A stretch of DNA of 64,000 nt from contig NZ_QTZO01000004.1 in the NCBI RefSeq assembly GCF_004025585.1, positions 186,001 to 250,000 on the forward strand, given 5' to 3'. The notes beneath the pieces were generated by a model that saw only the letters and a list, made by a program, of their open reading frames with translations, had not been told where the DNA came from and made no database searches. The stretch is from Pseudodesulfovibrio sp. S3. GTDB taxonomy: Bacteria; Desulfobacterota; Desulfovibrionia; Desulfovibrionales; Desulfovibrionaceae. The translations under genes were made by a program, and so were the position numbers. This document shows positions 41,503 through 49,618 of the stretch, piece after piece. Within the stretch, counting starts at the first letter, position 1. Each line of letters starts with the position of its first letter.

Positions 41503-43614
41503 TTATTGATTTTTGGCACACTCGGCGCTGATGCACTCCTGACCTTCGACCATGTCGCGGTTGTAGCAGGTCAGGCCGCAACGTAAACAGCGGCAGGTTT
41601 CATGTTTGGTTTCCTCTTCACTGAGGGTGCCTTCGATTTCTTTGAACGTACAGGTGCGTTCATTACATTCTATGAGTTCCGGCAGTTTTGCACGGTCGCG
41701 CAAGCCTACGTCGTGTACATCGGTGAACATGGTATATGGAATCATGCTGCGCTGTGTCCGGTTCGGGGCGTAGGGCGTTTCACCGTTGAGGTAATGGTGA
41801 ATGGACCGGGCCGCCTTTCTGCCTTCTCCCAGGGCGGTGATGACCAGGGCCGGGCCGGTGTGCATGTCGCCGCCCGTGAAGACATTGGGCATGGCGGTCT
41901 GCATGGTGTCGGAATCACCGGCCAGGGTGCGCCACCGGGTTTCCTCGAGAGAACATGCCCCTGACTCGTCGTAGAGGCAGGAAAGTTCGGGTTTTTGGCC
42001 GATGGCGGTGTAAACGGTGTCGGCTTCAAGCAGGGTCTCCGATCCCTCTATGGGCACAGGCCTGCGCCTGCCGGATTCGTCGGGTTCGCCCAATTCCATC
42101 TTGATGTATTCGATGTGCGTGACGTGCCCATCGTCGTTTTTGACAATGCGCGTGGGCGCTGCCAGGAAAAGATAATTGACGGTTTCTTCCTCGGCTCCTT
42201 CGATTTCTTCGATATTGGCCGGCATTTCGTCTTTGGTGCGTCGGTACATGAGGGTGACGTCGGCTCCCAGGCGGACACTGGTCCTGGCCGTATCGATGGC
42301 GGTGTTGCCGCCGCCGATGACCACGACCTTCTTGCCGATGCCGGGGTCGATGCCGAGACCGACCTTGGTCAGGAATTCGGTGCCGGTTGCCACGCCCTTG
42401 GCGTCTTCGTTCTCGATGCGCAGGTTCAGGTTCATCCACGCCCCGATGCCGAGGAATACGGCTTCGTATCCGGCTTCCGTGAGTGATTCGATGGTGAAGT
42501 CCTTGCCGAAGAACTTGTTGTTTTCGACGTCGATACCGAGATCCAGGATTCCCTGGATTTCCCAATCAAGAACCGCTTTTGGCAGCCGGTATTCCGGGAT
42601 GCCGTATCGAAGCTGGCCTCCGAGTTTGGGCATGGATTCGAAGATGGTCGGGCTGTGGCCCAGACGGCGCAGGAAAAAGGCGCAGGAAAGGCCGGCCGGG
42701 CCGCCGCCGACCACGGCTACTTTGCGGCCCGTGTCCGGGGCGCAGGAAATGGGCAGCCTTGTGCCGGAATTCATTTCCCAGTCCGCCACGAAACGTTTGA
42801 TCATGTTGATGCCCACTGCCTCATCCACATGGCCTCGTCGGCAGACTCCCTCACAGGGGTGAGGGCAGACGCGGCCGATGGACAGGGGCATGGGGATGCG
42901 TTCACGGATGGTTTCCAGGGCACCTGCGTAGTCACCGCGCGAGACCTGTTCGATGTAGCGGGGGATATTGATCTGGCCGGGGCAGCGCTGGCGGCACGGG
43001 GCCAGACAGTCGGTTTCCTGGTTGAGGTGAGTGATGCGGGCGGTCATGCCCCATACGGTGATCACGCCGCGCGGGCAGACCTGTTCGCAGCCGCCGCAGG
43101 CAGTGCACAGGGCAGGGTCCACCACCGGGTAGCCGTTGGGACCCATTTCGATGGCTCCGAACTGGCAGGCCGTGACGCAGGTGCCGAAGCCGAGACATCC
43201 TTCGGGGCACATCTTGGAACCGCTGTAGAGCAGGTGTTGGGCCCGGCAATCCTTGACGCCCGCGTATTGATAGACATCTTCGGCCCGAATGCCGCCCGTG
43301 CAGTCCACAAAGGCAATCTGTTTTTCCATGGAAGAAAATTCAAGCCCCATGATGGCGGCCACGTTGACGGCGACCGAGTCACCTCCGATGACACAGACGT
43401 TGGCACCGGCCTTGCCTTCGACCACTCCCTGGGCGGCTCCGGCGCAGCCCGGATAGCCGCAACCGCCGCAGTTGGCACCGGCCAACACGCTTTCAACCTG
43501 AGCGATGCGTGGGTCTTCATATACATAGAGTACCTTGGATGCCACAGCCAATATGACGGCGGCGGTCAGGCCTATGCCGAAAAGGACGAGTACGGAAGCG
43601 GTGATCATATCCAT
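41503..43614 (-). CDS. rnfB: RnfB subunit fused to a GltD-like NAD(P)/FAD oxidoreductase
   Basis: Ion-translocating Rnf complex subunit that takes electrons from ferredoxin. 703 residues: an N-terminal membrane helix (about 4-30); the RnfB 4Fe-4S domain with C49, C52, C57 and C74 (C-x2-C-x4-C-x16-C); two 4Fe-4S ferredoxin motifs (about 135-185); then a GltD/NfnB-like flavoprotein from about 195 with TDCLAPCRQRCPGQINIP, VAVVGGGPAGLSCAFFLRR (FAD), VVVIGGGNTAIDTARTSV (NAD(P)) and TGGDMHTGPALVITALGEG; and a Cys-rich tail with CRCLRCGLTCYNRD. Typical RnfB is 180-280 residues, so the C-terminal two thirds are extra. This gene is the last of the rnf operon. The fusion suggests NAD(P)H exchange at the complex. 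Confidence 0.9.
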   Translation of the reverse strand: MDMITASVLVLFGIGLTAAVILAVASKVLYVYEDPRIAQVESVLAGANCGGCGYPGCAGAAQGVVEGKAGANVCVIGGDSVAVNVAAIMGLEFSSMEKQIAFVDCTGGIRAEDVYQYAGVKDCRAQHLLYSGSKMCPEGCLGFGTCVTACQFGAIEMGPNGYPVVDPALCTACGGCEQVCPRGVITVWGMTARITHLNQETDCLAPCRQRCPGQINIPRYIEQVSRGDYAGALETIRERIPMPLSIGRVCPHPCEGVCRRGHVDEAVGINMIKRFVADWEMNSGTRLPISCAPDTGRKVAVVGGGPAGLSCAFFLRRLGHSPTIFESMPKLGGQLRYGIPEYRLPKAVLDWEIQGILDLGIDVENNKFFGKDFTIESLTEAGYEAVFLGIGAWMNLNLRIENEDAKGVATGTEFLTKVGLGIDPGIGKKVVVIGGGNTAIDTARTSVRLGADVTLMYRRTKDEMPANIEEIEGAEEETVNYLFLAAPTRIVKNDDGHVTHIEYIKMELGEPDESGRRRPVPIEGSETLLEADTVYTAIGQKPELSCLYDESGACSLEETRWRTLAGDSDTMQTAMPNVFTGGDMHTGPALVITALGEGRKAARSIHHYLNGETPYAPNRTQRSMIPYTMFTDVHDVGLRDRAKLPELIECNERTCTFKEIEGTLSEEETKHETCRCLRCGLTCYNRDMVEGQECISAECAKNQ

Positions 43615-43620
43615 ATGCTC

Positions 43621-44196
43621 CTAGGATGCCATGCCCTTGAAGGCGAAGAATGCGAGCGACATGAGGCCTGCCATTATCAGGGCCAGCGGGGTGCCTTTCA
43701 TGGCCACCGGGACCCGCGCCAGATCAAGCCGTTCGCGGATGCTTGCCAGGACCACCAGAGCGAGCATGAAGCCGAAGCCGGACGCTATGGAGAAGAGCAG
43801 GGTCTCGATCAGGGTGTATTCTTCGCGCTGGCAGATGATGGCGATACCGAGCACCGCGCAATTGGTGGTGATCAGCGGCAGGAAGATACCCAGCGATTTG
43901 TAGAGAGGCGGGATGGCTTTTTTCAGGAATATTTCCACGAATTGGACCAGTGAGGCGATGACCAGGATGAAGGCGATGGTCTGGAGATATCCGATGTCGT
44001 TGGGCGCAAGCAGAAACTTTTGTACGCACCATGTTATGACAGCGGCCATGGCGGCCACGAAGACCACGGCCAATCCCATGCCGATGGCCACGCCCGACTC
44101 CTTGGACGTGCCGACAAACGGGCAGTTGCCCAGATATTGCGCCAACACGATGTTGTTGACGAAGATGGCGGCGATGACGAGTACGAAGTAATCCAT
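43621..44196 (-). CDS. rnfA: Rnf electron transport complex subunit A
   Basis: Inner membrane subunit (191 residues, six helices) of the Rnf complex that couples ferredoxin:NAD electron transfer to Na+ or H+ pumping. Paralogous to RnfE with opposite topology. YLGNCPFVGTSKESG near residue 20 and VLGIAIICQREEYTLIETLLFSIASGFGF in part are family signatures; two cysteines (in NCPF and the TNCAVLG loop) bind the buried Fe-S cluster. Between rnfE and rnfB with short gaps. Confidence 0.95.
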   Translation of the reverse strand: MDYFVLVIAAIFVNNIVLAQYLGNCPFVGTSKESGVAIGMGLAVVFVAAMAAVITWCVQKFLLAPNDIGYLQTIAFILVIASLVQFVEIFLKKAIPPLYKSLGIFLPLITTNCAVLGIAIICQREEYTLIETLLFSIASGFGFMLALVVLASIRERLDLARVPVAMKGTPLALIMAGLMSLAFFAFKGMAS

Positions 44197-44205
44197 GGTT
44201 GCTCC

Positions 44206-44883
44206 TTACATTCCCGGCTTGGTGGCGCACATACCGCAGCTTTTGCAGTCGTGAACCGGGCCTTGGATGGCTTCCAACCCCTTGGACTTGCGTTGCCAGT
44301 TGGTCAGGGCGTTCATGCCCGTCAGGAGGATGCCCAGGCAGACGAATGCTCCCGGCGCTTCAATCATGAAGGTGAATGGCTTGTACCAACTGCCCATTAT
44401 CGGCATCCCGAACCAGGTGCCGTAGCCCAGGAATTCCCGGATGGAGCCGAGGAAGGTCAGGGACAGGGTGTAGCCCAGGCCCATGCCCATGCCGTCGGCC
44501 ACGGCCAGGTGGATCGGATTCTTGGAGGCGAACGCTTCGGCGCGGCCCAGGATGATGCAGTTGACCACGATGAGCGGCACGAAGATGCCGAGTTGCTGGT
44601 AGAGCGGGTATGCATAGGCCTGCATGAGCAGCTCCACGCAGACCACCAGGGAGGCGGCGACCACGATGAAGCAGGCGATGCGTACCTTGGAAGGGATGAT
44701 TTTACGGAGTAATGAAACCAGCAGGTTGGACAAGGCCAGGACAAAGATGACGGCCACGCCCATGCCGAAGCCGTTGTAAGCCGTTTTGGTTACGGCCAGC
44801 ACAGGGCACAGGCCGAGTACCAGCTTGAACGGAGGCAGATCCCGCCACAGACCTTTGGAGAATTCTTTCCAGAGTGCACTCAT
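44206..44883 (-). CDS. rnfE: Rnf electron transport complex subunit E
   Basis: Inner membrane subunit of 225 residues with six helices, partner of RnfA around the central Fe-S cluster. LGLCPVLAVTKTAYNGFGMG and VNCIILGRAEAFASKN hold the two conserved Cys-containing loops. A Cys-rich C-terminus (CKSCGMCATKPGM) is an addition absent from the shortest RnfE proteins. The gene follows rnfG by about 9 bases. Confidence 0.94.
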   Translation of the reverse strand: MSALWKEFSKGLWRDLPPFKLVLGLCPVLAVTKTAYNGFGMGVAVIFVLALSNLLVSLLRKIIPSKVRIACFIVVAASLVVCVELLMQAYAYPLYQQLGIFVPLIVVNCIILGRAEAFASKNPIHLAVADGMGMGLGYTLSLTFLGSIREFLGYGTWFGMPIMGSWYKPFTFMIEAPGAFVCLGILLTGMNALTNWQRKSKGLEAIQGPVHDCKSCGMCATKPGM

Positions 44884-44892
44884 GAGCGTTTC

Positions 44893-45468
44893 CTACGATC
44901 CCCAGGCATCGGGGAGTTTGTCCTGGATCTTATTGAAAATCTGCACGGCTTCGTTGATGGCGGCCACGGTTCCGGTGGAGGTGATGGTCGCCCCGGAAAT
45001 GGCCTGGATGTCGCCGCCTTGTTTTTTCAGGGCAATGGAGGCTGTGGTGTGGTTCTTGAACTGGTCGCGGTACTCCGGTTCCACTGCCCGGGCACCGAGG
45101 CCGGGTGTTTCCTTGAGCGTGGTGATGCCGATGCCTTCAAGTCTGGAACCGTCCAATGCGAATCCGACCATGACGCCGATGTCGCCGCCGTAGCCCTTGC
45201 CGAAGGTCTCCAGGGCCACGCCGGTGAGCTTGCCGTTTTTCATGGCCGGGAACACGGTGACTGACTTGCCGGGCAGGTCGAAAACCTTGCGATCCTTGAC
45301 CGGGTTGTTGTCATGGTCGGTGAATATCTGATCCAGGGCCGGACCCTGCACATAGGTCATGACCTGCTCCTCGATGCGAGTCGACGTGGCTTCGCGGACC
45401 GTGGCCAGGGTCAGTCCGGACAGGCCGCAGATGAGCGACAGGACCAGGATCATCTTGAGCATTTCCAT
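44893..45468 (-). CDS. rnfG: Rnf electron transport complex subunit G
   Basis: Periplasmic flavoprotein subunit (191 residues) anchored by an N-terminal helix (MLKMILVLSLICGLSGLTLA). FMN is attached covalently to the Thr of the motif SGATITSTGTV (about residues 156-166), the attachment being made by ApbE. KETPGLGARAVEPEY is a further family signature. It lies between rnfD and rnfE. No apbE gene follows rnfB in this window. Confidence 0.94.
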   Translation of the reverse strand: MEMLKMILVLSLICGLSGLTLATVREATSTRIEEQVMTYVQGPALDQIFTDHDNNPVKDRKVFDLPGKSVTVFPAMKNGKLTGVALETFGKGYGGDIGVMVGFALDGSRLEGIGITTLKETPGLGARAVEPEYRDQFKNHTTASIALKKQGGDIQAISGATITSTGTVAAINEAVQIFNKIQDKLPDAWGS

Positions 45469-45470
45469 GA

Positions 45471-46451
45471 CTATGCGCCCTCCGTGCTGTTGGAAAACGA
45501 GTATGGACCGCCAAAGGGTTTGGGGCGAATGCGGTCAAGCAGGGGGGTGAACAGGTTGGCCAGCAGGATGGCGAACGGGACGCCGTCCGGGTAGATGCCG
45601 TAGACCCGAATGATGATGACCATGGTCCCGGTTATAAGCCCGAACAGTATGGACGGTATGCGGCCTACCGGGGTCGATGCCGCGTCCGTTGCCAGGAAGA
45701 AGGCGCCGAAGATAGCGCCGCCGGCCAGCAGATGGAACAGCGGCGGCGCATAGGCCGCAGGGTCGATGAGCTGGTATATCCAGGCCGTGAGGAGCAGTCC
45801 GGCAATGAATCCCGTGGGGATTTCCCAGGTGATGTGGCGTCGCAGGAGCAGATACGCTCCGCCGATGAGCAGGGCCGCTCCATGGATTTCTCCCAGTCCG
45901 CCCAGTTGATGCCCCAGGAGGAGATCGGAGTAATTGATGCTGCCGATGGCGTTCAAACCGAAATATTTCAGCTGTTGCAGAGGGGCGGCCATGTCGGACA
46001 TGAGCATGGTTGCGTTGGTGTCCATGACATCTGCCCAGGAAATGCGGCAGATAGCCCAGCCGATGAGAGGGGAACTCAATGGATTGGCACCCAGGCCCCC
46101 GAAGATCATCTTGCCGAAGGTTATGCTGAAAAAGGCGCCGATGGCTACCAGCCACCAGGGCGCTGATGCCGGAAGCAGGAAGGCGAAGAGCAGGCCGGTA
46201 AGAAGGCCGCTGAAATCATCCACGGACTGTTCGCGTTTCGTGAGTTTGTTGCACAGGGCTTCGGTGGCCACGGCCACGGCGCAGGACAGGGCCATGACCC
46301 GGAGCGCGTCCAGTCCGAAGACGGCCACGGCCATGATGACCGCAGGCAGTAGCGCCGTCACGGTGTCGAGCATGTAGCGTCTTATGGACCTTCCACAGTG
46401 GACATGCGGGGGGACGGCTACGGTCAGTATGGGATGGAGCGGCTTCAGCAT
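45471..46451 (-). CDS. rnfD: Rnf electron transport complex subunit D
   Basis: Inner membrane subunit of 326 residues with about nine helices and a covalent FMN. The flavinylation motif lies in FLATDAASTPVG near residue 255. VAVPPHVHCGRSIRRYMLDTV and NPLSSPLIGWAICRISW are typical of RnfD/NqrB. It overlaps the end of rnfC by 7 bases and is followed by rnfG after 2 bases, so translation is coupled. Confidence 0.94.
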   Translation of the reverse strand: MLKPLHPILTVAVPPHVHCGRSIRRYMLDTVTALLPAVIMAVAVFGLDALRVMALSCAVAVATEALCNKLTKREQSVDDFSGLLTGLLFAFLLPASAPWWLVAIGAFFSITFGKMIFGGLGANPLSSPLIGWAICRISWADVMDTNATMLMSDMAAPLQQLKYFGLNAIGSINYSDLLLGHQLGGLGEIHGAALLIGGAYLLLRRHITWEIPTGFIAGLLLTAWIYQLIDPAAYAPPLFHLLAGGAIFGAFFLATDAASTPVGRIPSILFGLITGTMVIIIRVYGIYPDGVPFAILLANLFTPLLDRIRPKPFGGPYSFSNSTEGA

Positions 46452-47653
46452 GGCGTGTCTCCGGTCTGTGCTTTTTCAATATCTTCGGCGGAGGGAGCCG
46501 ATGGATTTCGGGCTCCGGCGAGCAGGGCCAGTTCATACTTGGCCAGTCTGATGTATTGGAGCAACGGACGTTGCGCCACGCACCAATAGCCGCACAGGCC
46601 GCATTCGATGCAGGAATGGATATGGAATACCTCGGCCCGCTTGAACTGTTTGAATTCGGCGCATCGACTGATCATGCCCGGCATGATGCGGGCCGGGCAG
46701 TGACGTTCGCATTCTCCGCATCCCAGGCAGGCGTTGTCTGTAGGGTTCAAGCCTTCAGCCTGTTTCAGGATGTGCAGGCCCATGGTGGTTTTGTCCACGC
46801 CCTGTTCGAGATTCACGGCTGTCTGTCCGCGCAGCGGGCCGCCCATGATGATTCTGTCGCCCGGTTGGACCGTGCCGCCGGCTTCGGCAGTCAGGAAGCC
46901 AATCGTGGTGCCCACGCGAACGAGGTGATTCTGTCCGCCGATGGTCATTATCGTTTCCGTCAGGGGGCGGCCGGTTTCCATGGTCCGGCCGATGAAATAG
47001 AGGTCTTTAACCGAGAGAATGGAGGCATTGTCCGGTCTGAGTCCTGGAAGGACTTCCTGTCCGGTGACCTTTCTGATGACCAATGGGTCGAGTCCGCTTG
47101 GATAAACAGGCGATACGTGCAGAACTGTGCAGTTGGCAAAGGCGTTGGCACGATTGCCTTTGGCCGCAACCAGAAACATTCTGGATGGTTCCACTATCCG
47201 TTGGACCGTTTCCAGGCCCAGCTCCAGCGTTTTTCTGTAGTCACGCAACAGGGGTTCGTAAATGGTGATGCCCGGTTCCGGGGGAACGCCGTTGATGATG
47301 AGAGTGGCGGCCTTGTAAAGGGCTCCCACGTCGACGCCCATGCCCTTGAGCCATTCCTTGAGGATGCTGCCGTTGTCCGTGCACGGGGTCTGGGGTTCCG
47401 CATTACCCTTGGCGCTCACTTCGATGAGCATGGAGTAAGGCAGTATCTCCCGGATGGTTCCGGCCTTTGGGGCATGGAGGTCACCCTGGTCGGGGTCGTT
47501 GGCAACGGCGACCTTGGTGCCTGACAGGACCTGGTCCCCGACGGACATGACGGGGGTCATGCCACTCATGGGCAAGCGAAGCTGATCGGGGCTTGAGGCC
47601 GTGATCAGTGGGCCGGTTTCACCTGAGTGGAGGCTGAAGTTGTATGTGGTCAT
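46445..47653 (-). CDS. rnfC: Rnf electron transport complex subunit C
   Basis: Cytoplasmic subunit that binds NADH and FMN and carries two 4Fe-4S clusters. The start at 47653 (MTTYNFSLHSG) with GAGGA just upstream gives 402 residues; a longer frame to 47728 would overlap the cytochrome gene. The N-terminal and central domains (GTKVAVANDPDQGDLHAPKAG; GVPPEPGITIYEPLLRD; GGPLRGQTAVNLEQG) precede CLGCGECERHCPARIMP and CIECGLCGYWCVAQRP, both C-x2-C-x2-C-x3-C. It follows the decahaem cytochrome gene by 13 bases. Confidence 0.94.
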   Translation of the reverse strand: MTTYNFSLHSGETGPLITASSPDQLRLPMSGMTPVMSVGDQVLSGTKVAVANDPDQGDLHAPKAGTIREILPYSMLIEVSAKGNAEPQTPCTDNGSILKEWLKGMGVDVGALYKAATLIINGVPPEPGITIYEPLLRDYRKTLELGLETVQRIVEPSRMFLVAAKGNRANAFANCTVLHVSPVYPSGLDPLVIRKVTGQEVLPGLRPDNASILSVKDLYFIGRTMETGRPLTETIMTIGGQNHLVRVGTTIGFLTAEAGGTVQPGDRIIMGGPLRGQTAVNLEQGVDKTTMGLHILKQAEGLNPTDNACLGCGECERHCPARIMPGMISRCAEFKQFKRAEVFHIHSCIECGLCGYWCVAQRPLLQYIRLAKYELALLAGARNPSAPSAEDIEKAQTGDTPC

Positions 47654-47666
47654 GTTCCTCGGTCCC

Positions 47667-48404
47667 CTATTGCATATGACATTGCTTGCAGGATTCGTCG
47701 TCGAACGGTCCGCTGCCGGTCTTTTCATGGCAGCCCCTGCATTGTCCGTGGAAAGCGTTCATGGAGGTGGGCACGAGTTGTTCCACCTGGACCGTGTGAC
47801 AGGAGGTGCAGGCCTGCGGTTCGGCTGCCGGATCGGGTGATTGGTCTCGTACGTGGCAGTTGGTGCATCCTTTCAGTCCTTCCTGGTACAGGTCCTCATG
47901 GCAGTCGGTGCAACGGCCATGGGCGGCGTCACGCAGGTTCGGTACCGAGTTGCTGCCGTCCATGTGGCAGTTGGAACAGGCCTGAGGTACGGGTTCAATG
48001 GAAGGGTCGTGGTGACAGGCCTGACAGCTGTCCGTATACTCGGTCTTGTGGTCTTCATGAGAAAAATTGTCGATGGTTGCCTTGGCATGGTGGCAGGAGA
48101 GACAGTGTTTATCGTCAATGGCTTCCTGGTGACCGACGATAAATGCCTGGTCAAATTTTTTGACATGGCATTGGGTGCAGGCTGGAGGATTTGGGTCCTT
48201 GCCGGAGGTGTGGTGGCATGCAGCGCAGTCCTGGTCCATGGCCTGAACGTGGTCGGCGTGGTCGAGGATGACCTTGCCTCCCTTGTTTTCCAGGAGTACC
48301 CGAACCGGCGGGTCTTCCGAGCTGGTCGGGGTGAAATATCCGCCGACAGCGATGAGAAACAGGATTGCTGTCACGATGGTGATGGGGAAATACCGTTTTT
48401 GCAA
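47667..48404 (-). CDS. Decahaem cytochrome c of the Rnf operon (DhcA-like)
   Basis: Periplasmic c-type cytochrome with ten CXXCH haem-binding motifs (CAACH, CTQCH, CLSCH, CQACH, CSNCH, CTDCH, CTNCH, CTSCH, CRGCH, CKQCH) in 245 residues. It has an N-terminal membrane helix (IVTAILFLIAVGGYF) that serves as signal or anchor, with many extra His for bis-His ligation. First gene of the rnf cluster, as in Desulfovibrio vulgaris where a cytochrome named DhcA precedes rnfC. It is likely to link periplasmic cytochrome c3 electrons to the Rnf complex. A palindrome at 48420 lies just upstream. Confidence 0.94.
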   Translation of the reverse strand: MQKRYFPITIVTAILFLIAVGGYFTPTSSEDPPVRVLLENKGGKVILDHADHVQAMDQDCAACHHTSGKDPNPPACTQCHVKKFDQAFIVGHQEAIDDKHCLSCHHAKATIDNFSHEDHKTEYTDSCQACHHDPSIEPVPQACSNCHMDGSNSVPNLRDAAHGRCTDCHEDLYQEGLKGCTNCHVRDQSPDPAAEPQACTSCHTVQVEQLVPTSMNAFHGQCRGCHEKTGSGPFDDESCKQCHMQ

Positions 48405-48419
48405 TGAATCAACCTCTGG

Positions 48420-48433
48420 ATTAAGGGCTTAAT
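48420..48433. promoter_or_regulatory. Palindrome ATTAAG-N2-CTTAAT upstream of the rnf operon
   Basis: Six-base perfect arms 16 bases upstream of the cytochrome start, next to an A/T-rich TATATAT segment that could be a -10. Candidate operator or promoter element of the rnf operon; not tested against any known motif. Confidence 0.35.
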
Positions 48434-48534
48434 ATATACTTGTAGCTGAAAACGGGGGGGCAAGTCCATACCCTATTCTTTCAAACGGGCGTATGAATGG
48501 TTTTCCAACAACCTCCGGCTCTGAGAAAGTGTTA

Positions 48535-48819
48535 TTATTTTCGTAGGAGACCAAATGTGAACATGAGTCCGAACATGACCACACCGGTCCACCATAGGAA
48601 CAGGGAGAATTGTGTCGAGAAGGCGACGTAGGCGGCCTTGACTATTATATCCAGAGGGAGATTCTCGAGGGTAGTAAGGATATTCAGGCCGAATACACTA
48701 CGGAGAATGTCCATCAAGCTGATGGAGGGCCATGTCTTGTAGATGACCCAGAAGATCCCCTGATAGGCAAGGGTCAGAAGACATCCCCCCCAGGCGAGGA
48801 TTCCGATTGTTTTGAGCAT
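48535..48819 (-). CDS. Uncharacterised small membrane protein
   Basis: A 94-residue protein with two clear hydrophobic helices (about residues 5-27 and 70-92) and a moderately hydrophobic middle (MDILRSVFGLNILTTLENLP). No family recognised. It is divergent from the PilZ-like gene at 48885 with a 65-base gap, and not obviously part of the rnf operon, whose start is about 130 bases away. The ATG start sits after a plausible A/G-rich stretch. Confidence 0.55.
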   Translation of the reverse strand: MLKTIGILAWGGCLLTLAYQGIFWVIYKTWPSISLMDILRSVFGLNILTTLENLPLDIIVKAAYVAFSTQFSLFLWWTGVVMFGLMFTFGLLRK

Positions 48820-48884
48820 GTGATGTGTATATATAATTGCAGGCGGGATAGCTATCGAATATTTAAGGTTTATTGGAGCAGCGC

Positions 48885-49520
48885 ATGGATATCGGCGTCG
48901 GGGATAGTATCATTGTGGAAGTATCCACCTTTGAGGACCGCTTTCTTGGATTGGTCGCTGACATAGCTGCCGACGGTCGTCTCAAGGTGTATGTGAGTGT
49001 GCCGAAAGCGGTCATAGATCGCCTGGCAATCGACACTTCTGTGCTTGTCCGGTACGCCTACGATGGCAAGCTGATGGGATTCAATTCGCGGGTTCTGGGC
49101 TGGAAAAACTCTTCGGATGTACTTATCGAATTGGCCGCTCCGAAGCAGGTGTTCGATGCAGAAGACCGGCAGGAGCCACGTTGTTCATGTTTTTTCCCTG
49201 CGTTTGTGGCCGACGGGGAAACCCTGATTCGTGCAGTGGTTGAAGACATGTCGGTGAGTTGCTGCCGTGTTCGTTTTTTGGAACAGGAGCCGACCGGTCT
49301 TTCGCAGGAGCCGGGAAGCCGGGTACGGCTGACATTTCATCCTTTTGATATGGACGGTGTGGGGTATGCGATCGGATGCTCTGTGCTCAAGTGTTTCATG
49401 AAGGACGGCCAACGATATGTCGTGCTCCGATACGCCAATGACGAACCGGATACCCGCAAGCGGATATCCGGTTTCATTGAAGCCCAAGTCTGTTGCATCA
49501 TCCCTGGATACAGACTCTAG
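48885..49520 (+). CDS. PilZ/YcgR-like flagellar brake domain protein
   Basis: A 211-residue protein with two beta-barrels: an N-terminal YcgR-like domain (residues about 1-95: GDSIIVEVSTFEDRFLGLVAD) and a C-terminal PilZ-like domain (from about 98). PilZ binds cyclic di-GMP through RxxxR and D/NxSxxG: here RQEPR fits RxxxR, and DMSVSC replaces the final Gly by Cys, so binding may be weakened. The start at 48885 has GGAG 8 bases upstream. Flagellar or polysaccharide control is the usual role. A hairpin follows at 49519. Confidence 0.75.
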   Translation: MDIGVGDSIIVEVSTFEDRFLGLVADIAADGRLKVYVSVPKAVIDRLAIDTSVLVRYAYDGKLMGFNSRVLGWKNSSDVLIELAAPKQVFDAEDRQEPRCSCFFPAFVADGETLIRAVVEDMSVSCCRVRFLEQEPTGLSQEPGSRVRLTFHPFDMDGVGYAIGCSVLKCFMKDGQRYVVLRYANDEPDTRKRISGFIEAQVCCIIPGYRL

Positions 49521-49556
49521 AGCAGCTCAATTGTGAAAAGTTGAGATGCTCTGATG
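49519..49556 (+). terminator. Hairpin after the PilZ-like gene
   Basis: AGAGCA-g-CTCAA (49519-49530) and TTGAG-a-TGCTCT (49541-49552) form an 11-pair stem with one mismatch and a 10-base loop. Only a weak T-rich tail follows. It may also cover the end of the convergent reductase gene. Confidence 0.4.
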
Positions 49557-49618
49557 CATTTTCCCGGGACACCGGAATATGATCTCGGCATCGAGTCTTG
49601 TTTCAAGACGAAAATGCG

